A DNA stretch of 64,000 bases from positions 2,232,001 to 2,296,000 of the forward strand of contig OZ260072.1 in assembly GCA_965284315.1 (NCBI GenBank), in the 5' to 3' direction. Made by a program: the position numbers and the translations under genes. The DNA is from PCRC01 sp017848435. GTDB lineage: Bacteria; Pseudomonadota; Gammaproteobacteria; Burkholderiales; Burkholderiaceae_C. Shown piece after piece: positions 18,938 to 27,620 of this stretch. Every line of letters starts with the position of its first letter. Within the stretch, counting starts at the first letter, position 1. The notes below the pieces were generated by a model. It saw only the letters and a list, made by a program, of their open reading frames with translations, had not been told where the DNA came from and did no database searches.

Positions 18938-20202
18938 TTCACAACTTTCACGGTGTGTTCGCCACCTTTGACCGACTGCCCCTTGCAGCTCGGCCGGCAG
19001 TAAAAATCGGCGTTGCTCAAATCGGCCACGGTGCCAATGTCCTTGTCACCACGGCCAGAGAGGTTGACCAGGATCGACTGGTCGGTGCGCATTGTTTTTG
19101 CGAGCTTCATGGCATAGGCCACCGCGTGGCTGGATTCCAGCGCCGGGATGATGCCTTCGGTGCGGCACAGGTAGTGGAAAGCCGCCAGTGCTTCGGTGTC
19201 GGTGATGCCTACATATTCGGCTCGACCAATGTCTTTCAGGAACGCGTGTTCCGGGCCCACGCCGGGGTAGTCCAGGCCGGCGCTGATGCTGTGCGTCTCG
19301 GTGACCTGGCCATCCTCGTTCTGCAGCACGTAGGTGCGGTTGCCGTGCAGCACACCCGGCAGGCCGCGCTGCAACGAGGCCGAATGCTTGCCGCTGTCCA
19401 TGCCTTCGCCGGCCGCCTCCACGCCGATCAGCCTGGTGCTGGTGTGGTTGATGTAGGGGTAGAAAATGCCCATCGCGTTGCTGCCACCGCCGACGCAGGC
19501 AATCACCGCATCGGGCTGGGGGCCACCAGTGAACTCGGGCATCTGCGTCAGGCACTCCTCGCCGATCACGCTCTGGAAATCGCGCACCATCATCGGGTAA
19601 GGGTGCGGGCCGGCCACGGTGCCGATGATGTAGAAGGTGTTGTCCACATTGGCCACCCAGTCGCGCATGGCCTCGTTCAGCGCGTCTTTCAGGGTCTTGC
19701 TGCCCGACTCCACCGGCACCACGGTGGCGCCGAGCAGCTTCATGCGGTAGACGTTGGGGCTTTGGCGCTTGACGTCTTCGCTGCCCATGTAGACCACGCA
19801 TTCCAGCCCGTAGCGGGCACAGATGGTGGCGGTGGCCACGCCGTGCTGGCCGGCACCGGTCTCGGCAATCACGCGGGGTTTGCCCATGCGTTTGGCCAGC
19901 ATGGCCTGGCCGATGGTGTTGTTGATCTTGTGGGCGCCGGTGTGGTTCAGGTCCTCGCGTTTGAGGTAGATCTGCGCGCCGCCCTGCTCGCGGCTCATGC
20001 GTGCCGCATGGTAGATCGGCGAGGGCCGGCCGACAAAGTGCTTCAGCTCCGACTTGAACTCGGCCAGAAAGACCGGGTCGTGCTGGTACCGGGCATAGGC
20101 TTCGCGCAGCTCGTTGATGGCATGGGTCAGCGTTTCACTGACGAAGCTGCCGCCGTAGACGCCGAAGTGGCCTGTAGGGTCAGGTTGTTGGTAGGTGGTC
20201 AT
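18934..20202 (-). CDS. trpB: Tryptophan synthase beta subunit
   Basis: PLP enzyme that joins indole and serine to make tryptophan. 422 residues: the PLP-binding Lys92 is in HTGAHKINNTIGQ and the phosphate-binding loop is GGGSNAMG. It is about 25 residues longer than the 397-residue enterobacterial enzyme; part of the extra length is a C-terminal tail with a CRPSC pair and GQSVKGGEHTVKVVK. The tail may simply be lineage-specific. It overlaps trpA and follows trpF after 43 bp, with no leader-peptide attenuator visible. Confidence 0.97.
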   Translation of the reverse strand: MTTYQQPDPTGHFGVYGGSFVSETLTHAINELREAYARYQHDPVFLAEFKSELKHFVGRPSPIYHAARMSREQGGAQIYLKREDLNHTGAHKINNTIGQAMLAKRMGKPRVIAETGAGQHGVATATICARYGLECVVYMGSEDVKRQSPNVYRMKLLGATVVPVESGSKTLKDALNEAMRDWVANVDNTFYIIGTVAGPHPYPMMVRDFQSVIGEECLTQMPEFTGGPQPDAVIACVGGGSNAMGIFYPYINHTSTRLIGVEAAGEGMDSGKHSASLQRGLPGVLHGNRTYVLQNEDGQVTETHSISAGLDYPGVGPEHAFLKDIGRAEYVGITDTEALAAFHYLCRTEGIIPALESSHAVAYAMKLAKTMRTDQSILVNLSGRGDKDIGTVADLSNADFYCRPSCKGQSVKGGEHTVKVVK

Positions 20203-20245
20203 CGTGGCCTGAATTCAAGTTTGCCCGGCCAGGGGGGCTGGCCGG

Positions 20246-20926
20246 TCATGCCGGGTTGGCAAGTTGTGCATCGGCGGCCCGCACGGCCGCAATGAACTGC
20301 TGTATTTTTTCGGCGCTCTTGATGCCCTTGGACACCTCGACGCCGGAACTCACGTCAACGGCCAGCGTTGGGCAGCGCGGCCGCAGCGTGGCAATGCCAT
20401 CGCCCACGTTTGCAGGCGTGAGTCCACCACTCAAGACGAGGTGAGCGCTGACGCTTGGAGGAAGCAGTGACCAATTGAACGCCTTGCCGCCGCCGCCAAA
20501 CCCGTCGACATGCGCGTCGAGCAGGATGGCCTGGGCCTGTGAGTAATCCTGCGCGTATTTTACGAGGTCGAAGGCAGCGGCGTCCGGCCCCAGCGGAATG
20601 CGCGCAGCGCGCACAAAGGGCGTTTTCCCCTGTTCGGTGGCCTGCAGGCACTGTTCCGGCGTCTCATCACCATGGAATTGCAGAAGAGCCTGCGGTATTG
20701 CTGCAGAGTATGCTCTTATTTTTGTAGCGTACTCGTTCACCACCAGCAGCACAGGGGTGATGAACGGCGGGAGCCGGCGGACCAGCTCGGCGGCGCGCTG
20801 GACACTGACAAACCGGGGGCTTTTGTCGTACAGCACAAAACCGACCGCGTCGGCACCGGCGGCCACCGCAGCGTCCACGTCCTGTTCCCGCGTCAGGCCG
20901 CAAATCTTGATTCTGGTTCGGGTCAT
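20246..20926 (-). CDS. trpF: Phosphoribosylanthranilate isomerase
   Basis: Amadori isomerase of tryptophan biosynthesis. 226 residues with KICGLTREQD (catalytic Cys), LQFHGDE, and SGGLTPANV with DVSSGVE at the phosphate-binding end of the barrel. I chose the ATG at 20926, which overlaps the truA stop (ATGA), over a TTG at 20935. A stretch around 20690-20740 (residues about 63-80, EYATKIRAYSAAIPQA) is clearly AT-richer than its surroundings, although the encoded segment has the usual length before LQFHGDE. Confidence 0.95.
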   Translation of the reverse strand: MTRTRIKICGLTREQDVDAAVAAGADAVGFVLYDKSPRFVSVQRAAELVRRLPPFITPVLLVVNEYATKIRAYSAAIPQALLQFHGDETPEQCLQATEQGKTPFVRAARIPLGPDAAAFDLVKYAQDYSQAQAILLDAHVDGFGGGGKAFNWSLLPPSVSAHLVLSGGLTPANVGDGIATLRPRCPTLAVDVSSGVEVSKGIKSAEKIQQFIAAVRAADAQLANPA

Positions 20927-21720
20927 GGCAACCAATCATACGCAGCCGTGCGCGTTGGCAGGCCCCAGTGGGCATCGTAGACCGGGCCCAGAAAATACAG
21001 GCCGTCGGGCGAGAAGGTGGGGGCGGCGGCGTCACGGTCTCGGGCGGCCAGCACCGTGCGCAGCCAGTCGGGTGCTTGCGCGCCCTGGCCCACGGCGACC
21101 AGACAGCCCATCAGGTTGCGGATCATGTGGTGCAAAAAGGCATTCGCTTCGAAGTCGAAGCGCCAGTAGGCGGTGCCTGCGGTGGCAGCACGCCGGTGGA
21201 TGCCAATCGGCAGCAAGGTCTTGACCGGGGATTTCGCCTGGCAGGAGGACGCCCGGAAGGAGGTGAAGTCGTGCTCGCCGCACAGGTGTTGCGCGGCCAG
21301 TCGCATCGCGTCGCCGTCCAGTGGGCGGAACACCCAGCCAACGCGGCCGGCTTCCACGCTCGGGCGCACCGGTGATTCAAGCAGCACGTAGCTGTAGCGC
21401 CGGGCGGTGGCGCTGGCGCGGCAATGAAAGCTGTCGGGCACCGGCTGCGCCCATTGGACCGCGATGTCGGCGGGCAGGAACCGGTTGGTGCCGCGCACCC
21501 AGGACGACGCTTCGCGCTGAAGGGGGGTGTCGAAGTGCACGACCTGCATCAGGCCATGCACCCCAGCGTCGGTACGGCCAGCACACAGCGTGGAGATCGG
21601 CTGGGTCGCAAACTGCGCCAGTGCCGCTTCCAGTTTGTCCTGGACCGTCTGACCACTGAGCTGGCTTTGCCAGCCCTGGTAGGCCGAGCCGTTGTAGCTG
21701 ATGCCGAGGGCGATGCGCAA
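20923..21720 (-). CDS. truA: tRNA pseudouridine(38-40) synthase
   Basis: Makes pseudouridine at positions 38-40 of the tRNA anticodon stem-loop. 265 residues with CAGRTDAGVHG (46-56), Asp51 being the catalytic aspartate, and FTSFRASSCQAKSP. The start is a TTG at 21720, which encodes the conserved MRIALGISYNG-type N-terminus; no nearby ATG is in frame. It is 12 bp after fimV and overlaps trpF, an arrangement shared by many Burkholderiales genomes. Confidence 0.95.
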   Translation of the reverse strand: MRIALGISYNGSAYQGWQSQLSGQTVQDKLEAALAQFATQPISTLCAGRTDAGVHGLMQVVHFDTPLQREASSWVRGTNRFLPADIAVQWAQPVPDSFHCRASATARRYSYVLLESPVRPSVEAGRVGWVFRPLDGDAMRLAAQHLCGEHDFTSFRASSCQAKSPVKTLLPIGIHRRAATAGTAYWRFDFEANAFLHHMIRNLMGCLVAVGQGAQAPDWLRTVLAARDRDAAAPTFSPDGLYFLGPVYDAHWGLPTRTAAYDWLP

Positions 21721-21732
21721 GCGGGAATCTGC

Positions 21733-24108
21733 TCAGCGCAGGCTGGTCAGCAACTTTTGCGCACGGGCTTTCAGGTCGCCTGTGGCTTCTGCCAGGACTT
21801 CCTGGACCAGTGCACGCGCGCCTTCGTCGTCGCCAATGGCCATGAACTCGCTGGCCAGTTCCAGTTTCACCTCCAGCCGTTCCGGCGACACGCCGGACAT
21901 GGCCGTTGCGCTGTCGGTGCTGGGGGCCATGTCCAGTTGGTCCAGCTTGAAGTCCAGCATGTCCAGCGCTTCAGGTGCTGTGGCGGGCGCCGTGAACATG
22001 GGTGCAGGCGCAGCCGTTGCGACGGGTGCGTGCAAGTCGGCACCCGGCGAAAAGTCCATGTCGAGGTCCAGGGGGGGCAAGTTCTCTGGCGCGGCCATGG
22101 TCGGACTGGGCGCTGGCGTTGGCAGGGGGGTTGCCACTGGTTCGGCAGGGGCCGGTGTGTCCACGGCTGTTACCGCTTCAGGCACTGGCGTTGTCGCCTG
22201 CGACAGCACGTTGGAGGGGTCCAGCTGTTGGCTCAGGGTCTGAACGTGGGCCCAGTCCGGTCCTGTGCTGTGTGTCAGGGTGGCGACTTGCGCAACGGCA
22301 GCTTCAAAGGCCGTGCTGTCGCGCCGTTTGGCGTAAATTTCAGCCAGCTTGACGTGGATGGACACCCGCGTCGGGTGTGTGCGCAAAGCTTCCTTGAGGA
22401 TTTCTTCCGCCTGCACATCGCGGCCATAGGCCAGGTACACCTCGGCTTCTACCACCGGGTCAACGTCGGATGCCGCATCCAGCTGGCTGGGCGAGAAGCC
22501 CATGGTCGAGTCGCCGCTGTCTTTCCCGCGGGTGTCGACGCGCTGCCCGCCGCTGGAACCGTACATCGGATCGGCCTGCACCAGGCTGTCCATGAAGGCG
22601 CTGGGGCGGTCGTCGTTCTTGCGCTGGCGGGCACGGAACAAGGCCAGGCCCAGGAGCAGGGCCAGCAACGCACCCAAACCGAGCAAAAAGCCAGACCCTT
22701 CAAAGAAACCTTCTTCAGCCGCTGCGGGCACCGGGGCCTGCGCAGGCGTTGGTGCGGCTTTCGCACTGGCCGCCGCCGACGGCCCACTGGCGGCAATGAC
22801 CGGGACCGACGATGGGCTGCTGGCTGGCGCAGCGGCAGAAGCGCCGCTGTTGCCCACGGCAATGGGCACGCCCGGCACGGGGGCACTGCTGGCCGAACTG
22901 GCGGCTGCCGTGGCCGGATTAGCGCCTGCAGGCGCTTTGCCCGTCAGTTTGGTCAGGTCATCCAGGTTCTTGGACAGCTCGGCAGCGCGTGCTGCAGCAG
23001 CCTGGTTTTCCCGTGCCTGTGCCAGCGTTTCTTCAGGGCTGACCTTGCCGACTGCCGAGACACCGCCTTTGGACAGTTGCAATTTGTCGGGGGTGGCCGC
23101 TGCCGCTTGTTTGTCTTCGACACGGGCCTCGACCTTGCCGGCAGCCTGCCGTGTGGGCTTGGCCGTTGGTGTGGCTGGGACGTTGGCTGCCAGCTTGGCC
23201 CGGAAGGCGTTGAAATCGCGGCTCTGCGCCACGATGGCCTGTGTGGCTTGTTCAGGGGGGGTGACTGCCGCTTGGTCGGCGGTGGGCACATTGAGCACCG
23301 CGCCGGCACGCAAACGGTTGACGTTGCGCTCCAGGAAAGCTTGTGGGTTGCTGCTGAGCAGGGCCAGCAGCATCTGGTCCAGCGAGATGCCGACGGGCTT
23401 GGTGGCGGCAGCGATCCGGCCTGCGGTATCGCCAGGCTTGACCACCACTTGCTGCGTTGCGCCGCTTCCTTCTGTATTGGTGGGGGCTGTCACCGGTACG
23501 GGAGCCGCTGCCTTGGGGGGGGCGGAGGGCACGCGCGCTGGCCGCGGCTGCACAGGAGGCTTGGCCGCAGGCTGGCGTGTGCTGGTCTGGGGGGGGGCGC
23601 CAGCGGGTGCAGGTACCACGGCCTCGGTGACCGGCGCAGGCGCGGTGGCTGTCAGGCTGGGCGGGTCGAGCAGCAGGGTGTAATCACGGGCGATTTTGCC
23701 GTTGGCCCAATTGGCTTCCAGAATCAGGTCCAGGAAGGGCTCGGTGAATGGGCGGGTGCTGGTCAACACCAGTGCGGCGCGTCCATTGCCACGTTGTTCG
23801 AACACAACACGGATGTTGGCCAGGTTGTTGTTGTACTCAATGCCTGCGGCCTTAAAGGCTTCGGGCGAGGCCAGCGTGGCCTTCAGACTGGCCGCTTCGT
23901 CGGGCGTGATGTCCGGCACAGCGATCTCGGCCCGCAGCGGTTCACCCAAGGCCGATTGCACCGACAACCTGCCCAACGACAACGCGTGGGCTTGACCCCA
24001 TGCGAGCCCCAGCAACAAAGCCACCGCACCCAATGGCCGCATGGGACGGGGTGCATGCGGGGGGACGCCGGTTGCGATGCGCTTGGACTCAGGTGTGATC
24101 GTCGTCAT
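21733..24108 (-). CDS. fimV: FimV/HubP-like polar inner-membrane protein
   Basis: FimV/HubP proteins organise the cell pole and affect type IV pili and chemotaxis. 791 residues: signal-like N-terminus (to about 42, ending AHA), the FimV N-terminal domain beginning LSLGRLSVQSALGEPLRAEI (44-63), a LysM-like peptidoglycan-binding segment (about 220-276, VVKPGDTAGRIA), a long Ala/Pro-rich linker, one membrane helix (473-492) and a cytoplasmic region with TPR-like sequence (DVQAEEILKEAL). The C-terminus EGARALVQEVLAEATGDLK is the conserved FimV tail. Located between asd and truA, its usual position in Burkholderiales. Confidence 0.93.
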   Translation of the reverse strand: MTTITPESKRIATGVPPHAPRPMRPLGAVALLLGLAWGQAHALSLGRLSVQSALGEPLRAEIAVPDITPDEAASLKATLASPEAFKAAGIEYNNNLANIRVVFEQRGNGRAALVLTSTRPFTEPFLDLILEANWANGKIARDYTLLLDPPSLTATAPAPVTEAVVPAPAGAPPQTSTRQPAAKPPVQPRPARVPSAPPKAAAPVPVTAPTNTEGSGATQQVVVKPGDTAGRIAAATKPVGISLDQMLLALLSSNPQAFLERNVNRLRAGAVLNVPTADQAAVTPPEQATQAIVAQSRDFNAFRAKLAANVPATPTAKPTRQAAGKVEARVEDKQAAAATPDKLQLSKGGVSAVGKVSPEETLAQARENQAAAARAAELSKNLDDLTKLTGKAPAGANPATAAASSASSAPVPGVPIAVGNSGASAAAPASSPSSVPVIAASGPSAAASAKAAPTPAQAPVPAAAEEGFFEGSGFLLGLGALLALLLGLALFRARQRKNDDRPSAFMDSLVQADPMYGSSGGQRVDTRGKDSGDSTMGFSPSQLDAASDVDPVVEAEVYLAYGRDVQAEEILKEALRTHPTRVSIHVKLAEIYAKRRDSTAFEAAVAQVATLTHSTGPDWAHVQTLSQQLDPSNVLSQATTPVPEAVTAVDTPAPAEPVATPLPTPAPSPTMAAPENLPPLDLDMDFSPGADLHAPVATAAPAPMFTAPATAPEALDMLDFKLDQLDMAPSTDSATAMSGVSPERLEVKLELASEFMAIGDDEGARALVQEVLAEATGDLKARAQKLLTSLR

Positions 24109-24277
24109 ATGTCCTCAGAATTGTGAGCTGTCTGCGCCTGTTGTGCGACAACGGACCTCGATTGTGACAAAAGTCACGCTGACGCCGCAGATTCAGTGCG
24201 CCAGCATGACCTTCTGACCGGTGACACTGACGCACATTTCAAGCCAGCTCGAAGCGCTACAACGCAATCTTCACCGA

Positions 24278-25417
24278 CTATGCCGACAGCAGAATGCGCA
24301 GCATGCGGCGCAGCGGTTCGGCCGCACCCCAGAGCAGCTGGTCGCCAATGGTGAAGGCGCCGACATAGTCGTCACCCATGGCCAGCTTGCGGATTCGGCC
24401 GACCGGGATGGTCATGGTGCCCGTGACGGCCACTGGGGTCAGGTCCTGGATGGTGGCTTCGCGCGTGTTCGGCACAACCTTGACCCAGGCATTGTCAGCG
24501 GCAATCATGCTTTCAATATCGGCGACAGGCACGTTCTTCTTGAGCTTGAAGGTCAGGGCCTGGCTGTGGCAGCGCATCGCGCCCACGCGCACGCAGAAAC
24601 CGTCGACCGGAATGGCGGCGCTGCCGAAGCCTTCGCCCTGGCCGAGGATCTTGTTGGTTTCGGCCATGCCTTTCCACTCTTCCTTGGACATGCCGTTGCC
24701 GAGGTCCTTGTCGATCCAGGGAATCAGCGAGCCGCCCAAGGGCACGCCAAAGTTGGCCGTTTCGCTGGCCGAGAGGCTGCGCTGCTTGGCAATCACCTTG
24801 CGGTCGATTTCCAGGATCGCGCTCTTGGGGTCGTCGAGCAGGGCCTTCACTTCGGCGTTCAGCGTGCCGTACTGCGTCAACAGTTCGCGCATGTGCTGGG
24901 CGCCGCCACCGCTGGCGGCCTGGTAGGTCTGGGTGCTCATCCACTCGACGAGGCCAGCCTTGTACAACGCGCCCACGCCCATCAGCATGCAGCTCACGGT
25001 GCAGTTGCCGCCCACCCAGTTGTTGCCGCCCTTGGCCAGCGCGGCCTGGATCACCGGCAGGTTGACCGGGTCGAGGATGATGACGGCGTCGTCTTTCATG
25101 CGCAGCGTGGAGGCGGCGTCAATCCAGTGGCCGGTCCAGCCGGCGGCGCGCAGTTTGGGGAAGACTTCGGAGGTGTAGTCGCCGCCCTGGGCGGTGATGA
25201 CGATGTCGCAGCGCTTCAGCGCCTCGATGTCGTAGGCGTCTTTCAGCGTGGTCTCGTTCTTGGCCTGCGCCGGGGCCTTGCCGCCGGCGTTGGAGGTGGA
25301 GAAAAACACCGGTTCAATCAGGTCGAAGTCGCGCTCCGCCTGCATGCGGTCCATCAGGACCGAACCGACCATGCCACGCCAGCCCACGAGGCCGACCAGA
25401 TTTCCTACCTTGCTCAT
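24278..25417 (-). CDS. asd: Aspartate-semialdehyde dehydrogenase
   Basis: Reduces aspartyl phosphate to aspartate semialdehyde with NADPH, supplying lysine/diaminopimelate, threonine and methionine synthesis. 379 residues with VGLVGWRGMVGSVLMDRM (NADP binding), the nucleophile Cys139 in GGNCTVS and the acid/base His in RVGAMRCHSQAL. Length fits the proteobacterial type. It lies between leuB (80 bp upstream) and fimV; the 169 bp between its stop and the fimV start read as spacer with no recognised element. Confidence 0.97.
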   Translation of the reverse strand: MSKVGNLVGLVGWRGMVGSVLMDRMQAERDFDLIEPVFFSTSNAGGKAPAQAKNETTLKDAYDIEALKRCDIVITAQGGDYTSEVFPKLRAAGWTGHWIDAASTLRMKDDAVIILDPVNLPVIQAALAKGGNNWVGGNCTVSCMLMGVGALYKAGLVEWMSTQTYQAASGGGAQHMRELLTQYGTLNAEVKALLDDPKSAILEIDRKVIAKQRSLSASETANFGVPLGGSLIPWIDKDLGNGMSKEEWKGMAETNKILGQGEGFGSAAIPVDGFCVRVGAMRCHSQALTFKLKKNVPVADIESMIAADNAWVKVVPNTREATIQDLTPVAVTGTMTIPVGRIRKLAMGDDYVGAFTIGDQLLWGAAEPLRRMLRILLSA

Positions 25418-25497
25418 CGCGATTGCCCTTTCGAAGTTAAAACTCTTCTTCCCCCGGCTCGTCAGGGCCGGGGAGGGCGCGACGAACCGGAGCTTGA

Positions 25498-26586
25498 CTA
25501 GCCCTTGGTAATGGTTTTGGTGATGGCGGCCACGACCGCGTCACCCATTTGGCGGGTGCCGACCTTGGTGGTGCCTTCGGACCAGATGTCGACCGTACGC
25601 AAACCGGACGCGAGCACGCTTTGCACCGCAGTTTCAATGCGGTTGGCGTCGTCGGGTTGGTTGAGTGAGAAACGGAGCATCATGGCAGCAGAGAGTATTG
25701 TAGCCAATGGGTTTGCAATTCCCTTACCGGCAATGTCGGGGGCGCTGCCGTGGCTCGGTTCGTACAGCCCCTGGTTTTTTGTGTTCAGGCTGGCCGAGGG
25801 CAGCATGCCAATGGAGCCGGTGAGCATGGAGGCCTCGTCCGACAGGATATCGCCGAACATGTTGCCGGTGACGACCACGTCGAACTTCTTCGGCGCCTTC
25901 ACCAGTTGCATGGCGGCGTTGTCCACGTACATGTGGTCCAGCGCCACGTCGGGGTACTCTTTGCCGACTTCGGTGACCACGTCCTTCCAGAACTGGAAGG
26001 TTTCCAGCACGTTGGCCTTGTCGACGCTGGTGACCTTTTTGCTCCGCTTGCGGGCGGCCTGGAAAGCCACATGGGCGATGCGCTCGATCTCCGGGCGCGA
26101 GTAGCGCATGGTGTCGAAGGCTTCCTCCGATCCGGGGAAGTGGCCGTCCACCGCTGTGCGGCGACCGCGCGGCTGGCCAAAGTAGATGTCACCGGTCAGC
26201 TCCCGGATGATGAGGATGTCCAGCCCGGAAATGATTTCCGGTTTCAGGCTGGAAGCGCCGACCAGTTCCGGGTAGCAGATGGCCGGCCGGAAATTGGCGA
26301 ACAGGCCCAGGTTTTTGCGCAAACCCAGGATGGCCTGCTCGGGACGCAGCGGGCGGTCGAGCGTGTCGTATTTCCAGTCGCCCACCGCGCCGAACAGCAC
26401 CGCGTCGGCGTCTTTGGCGAGCTGCAGCGTGGACTCGGGCAGCGGGTGCCCATGGGCCTCGTAGGCGGCACCACCGACCAGGGCACTCTCCATCTCAAAG
26501 GGCAATTCAAGAGCGTTCAGGACCTTGACCGCTTCGGCCACGATTTCGGTGCCGATGCCATCACCGGGAAGGACTGCGATTTTCAT
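25498..26586 (-). CDS. leuB: 3-Isopropylmalate dehydrogenase
   Basis: Oxidises and decarboxylates 3-isopropylmalate to 2-ketoisocaproate in leucine synthesis. 362 residues with KIAVLPGDGIGTEIV, LIIRELTGDIYFG and GNMFGDILSDEASML, the Mg- and substrate-binding signature, then EPSHGSAPDIAGKGIANP for NAD binding. Normal length. It follows leuD with one small membrane-protein gene between. Confidence 0.97.
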   Translation of the reverse strand: MKIAVLPGDGIGTEIVAEAVKVLNALELPFEMESALVGGAAYEAHGHPLPESTLQLAKDADAVLFGAVGDWKYDTLDRPLRPEQAILGLRKNLGLFANFRPAICYPELVGASSLKPEIISGLDILIIRELTGDIYFGQPRGRRTAVDGHFPGSEEAFDTMRYSRPEIERIAHVAFQAARKRSKKVTSVDKANVLETFQFWKDVVTEVGKEYPDVALDHMYVDNAAMQLVKAPKKFDVVVTGNMFGDILSDEASMLTGSIGMLPSASLNTKNQGLYEPSHGSAPDIAGKGIANPLATILSAAMMLRFSLNQPDDANRIETAVQSVLASGLRTVDIWSEGTTKVGTRQMGDAVVAAITKTITKG

Positions 26587-26641
26587 GTCGGTTGTTGTGT
26601 TGAAAAAGAAAAGGGGGAGGCAAAGGCCGCCCGTGCAGAGG

Positions 26642-26944
26642 CTAGGGCTTGGTCAGCAGGCGTTCCACCAGTGTGGACTCACAGGTCTTGAACAGCAGGT
26701 AAAAAGCCACACCAAAATAGCCCGATGCCAGCAGCTCGACCAGCTGGTGCAAGCCGCCGTCCATCACCGCCTGCCAGCCGTGTTCGGCCAGCAGGCGAAT
26801 GTTGGCCTGCAGTGCGTAGACGAGGTTCAGGGTGAGCACGCTGAAGGTGAGAAAACACAGGCCCATCAACACAAAGGTGAGCGCTGGCCAGCGCATCAGG
26901 AATTTGCGCAGCGGCGTCGCACCGATGGAGGACAGCGGGCCCAT
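26642..26944 (-). CDS. Small two-helix membrane protein between leuD and leuB
   Basis: 100 residues with two hydrophobic segments: RWPALTFVLMGLCFLTFSVL (about 18-37, continuing to 46) and QLVELLASGYFGVAFYLLF (about 70-88). I do not know a function. The frame is open upstream for 23 more codons into leuD, but the ATG at 26944 (MGPLSSIGATPL) lies just after the leuD stop and gives a sensible operon spacing of about 10 bp. Its position inside the leucine operon does not by itself imply a role in leucine metabolism. Confidence 0.7.
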   Translation of the reverse strand: MGPLSSIGATPLRKFLMRWPALTFVLMGLCFLTFSVLTLNLVYALQANIRLLAEHGWQAVMDGGLHQLVELLASGYFGVAFYLLFKTCESTLVERLLTKP

Positions 26945-26954
26945 GGTGCGTGCC

Positions 26955-27608
26955 TCAGGCCAGGACGGGCCGGTTGGCGAGCCAGGGCTTCTCGGCCAGC
27001 CGCTGGGCCTCAAAGGCCTTGATCTTGTCGCTCTGGCGCAGCGTCAGACCAATGTCGTCGTAGCCGCCGATCAGGCAGAACTTGCGGAACGGGGCCACGT
27101 CGAAAGGCAGTTCTTCGCCCTGCGGCTTCACCACCACCTGGCGTTCCAGGTCGATGGTCAGCTGGTAGCCGGGAAAGGCCAGTGCTTCGTTGAACAGCTG
27201 GTCCACCTGCGACTCGCTCAGCACGATGGGCAGCAGGCCGTTCTTGAAGCTGTTGTTGAAAAAGATGTCAGCGTAGCTGGGCGCGATGATGGCGCGAAAG
27301 CCGTACTGGTCCAGCGCCCAGGGCGCGTGTTCGCGCGACGAGCCGCAGCCAAAGTTTTTGCGCGCCAGCAGCACCGAAGCGCCGGCATAGCGCGGCTGGT
27401 TCAGCACGAAGTCGGGGTTGGGCTTGCGGCTGGCCGGGTCCTGCCCTGGCTCGCCATGGTCCAGATAACGCCACTCGTCGAACAGGTTGGGGCCGAAGCC
27501 GGTCTTGCGGATCGACTTGAGGAACTGCTTGGGGATGATGGCGTCGGTGTCGACGTTCTCACGGTCGAGCGGCGCGACCAAGCCTTTGTGAACGGTGAAT
27601 TTTTGCAT
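26955..27608 (-). CDS. leuD: 3-Isopropylmalate dehydratase small subunit
   Basis: Swivel domain that completes the LeuCD isomerase, which converts 2- to 3-isopropylmalate. 217 residues with NVDTDAIIPKQFLKS and the family signature KNFGCGSSREHAPWAL. Normal length for the bacterial type. It is 12 bp after leuC on the same strand. The entericidin-like gene often found between leuC and leuD in Burkholderiales is absent here. Confidence 0.97.
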   Translation of the reverse strand: MQKFTVHKGLVAPLDRENVDTDAIIPKQFLKSIRKTGFGPNLFDEWRYLDHGEPGQDPASRKPNPDFVLNQPRYAGASVLLARKNFGCGSSREHAPWALDQYGFRAIIAPSYADIFFNNSFKNGLLPIVLSESQVDQLFNEALAFPGYQLTIDLERQVVVKPQGEELPFDVAPFRKFCLIGGYDDIGLTLRQSDKIKAFEAQRLAEKPWLANRPVLA

Positions 27609-27620
27609 GCTGGACTCGCT

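Noticed and set aside
20690..20745. AT-rich patch in trpF resembling a seventh repeat copy (GCTACAAAAATAAGAGC on the minus strand)
   Set aside because: The family core TTTCACTAAGGCTT is absent and the encoded protein segment has normal length, so I kept it only as a composition oddity.
21424..24126. 900-codon open frame opposite truA and fimV
   Set aside because: Antisense shadow with Gly/Arg/His-rich low-complexity sequence; the minus-strand genes are well supported.
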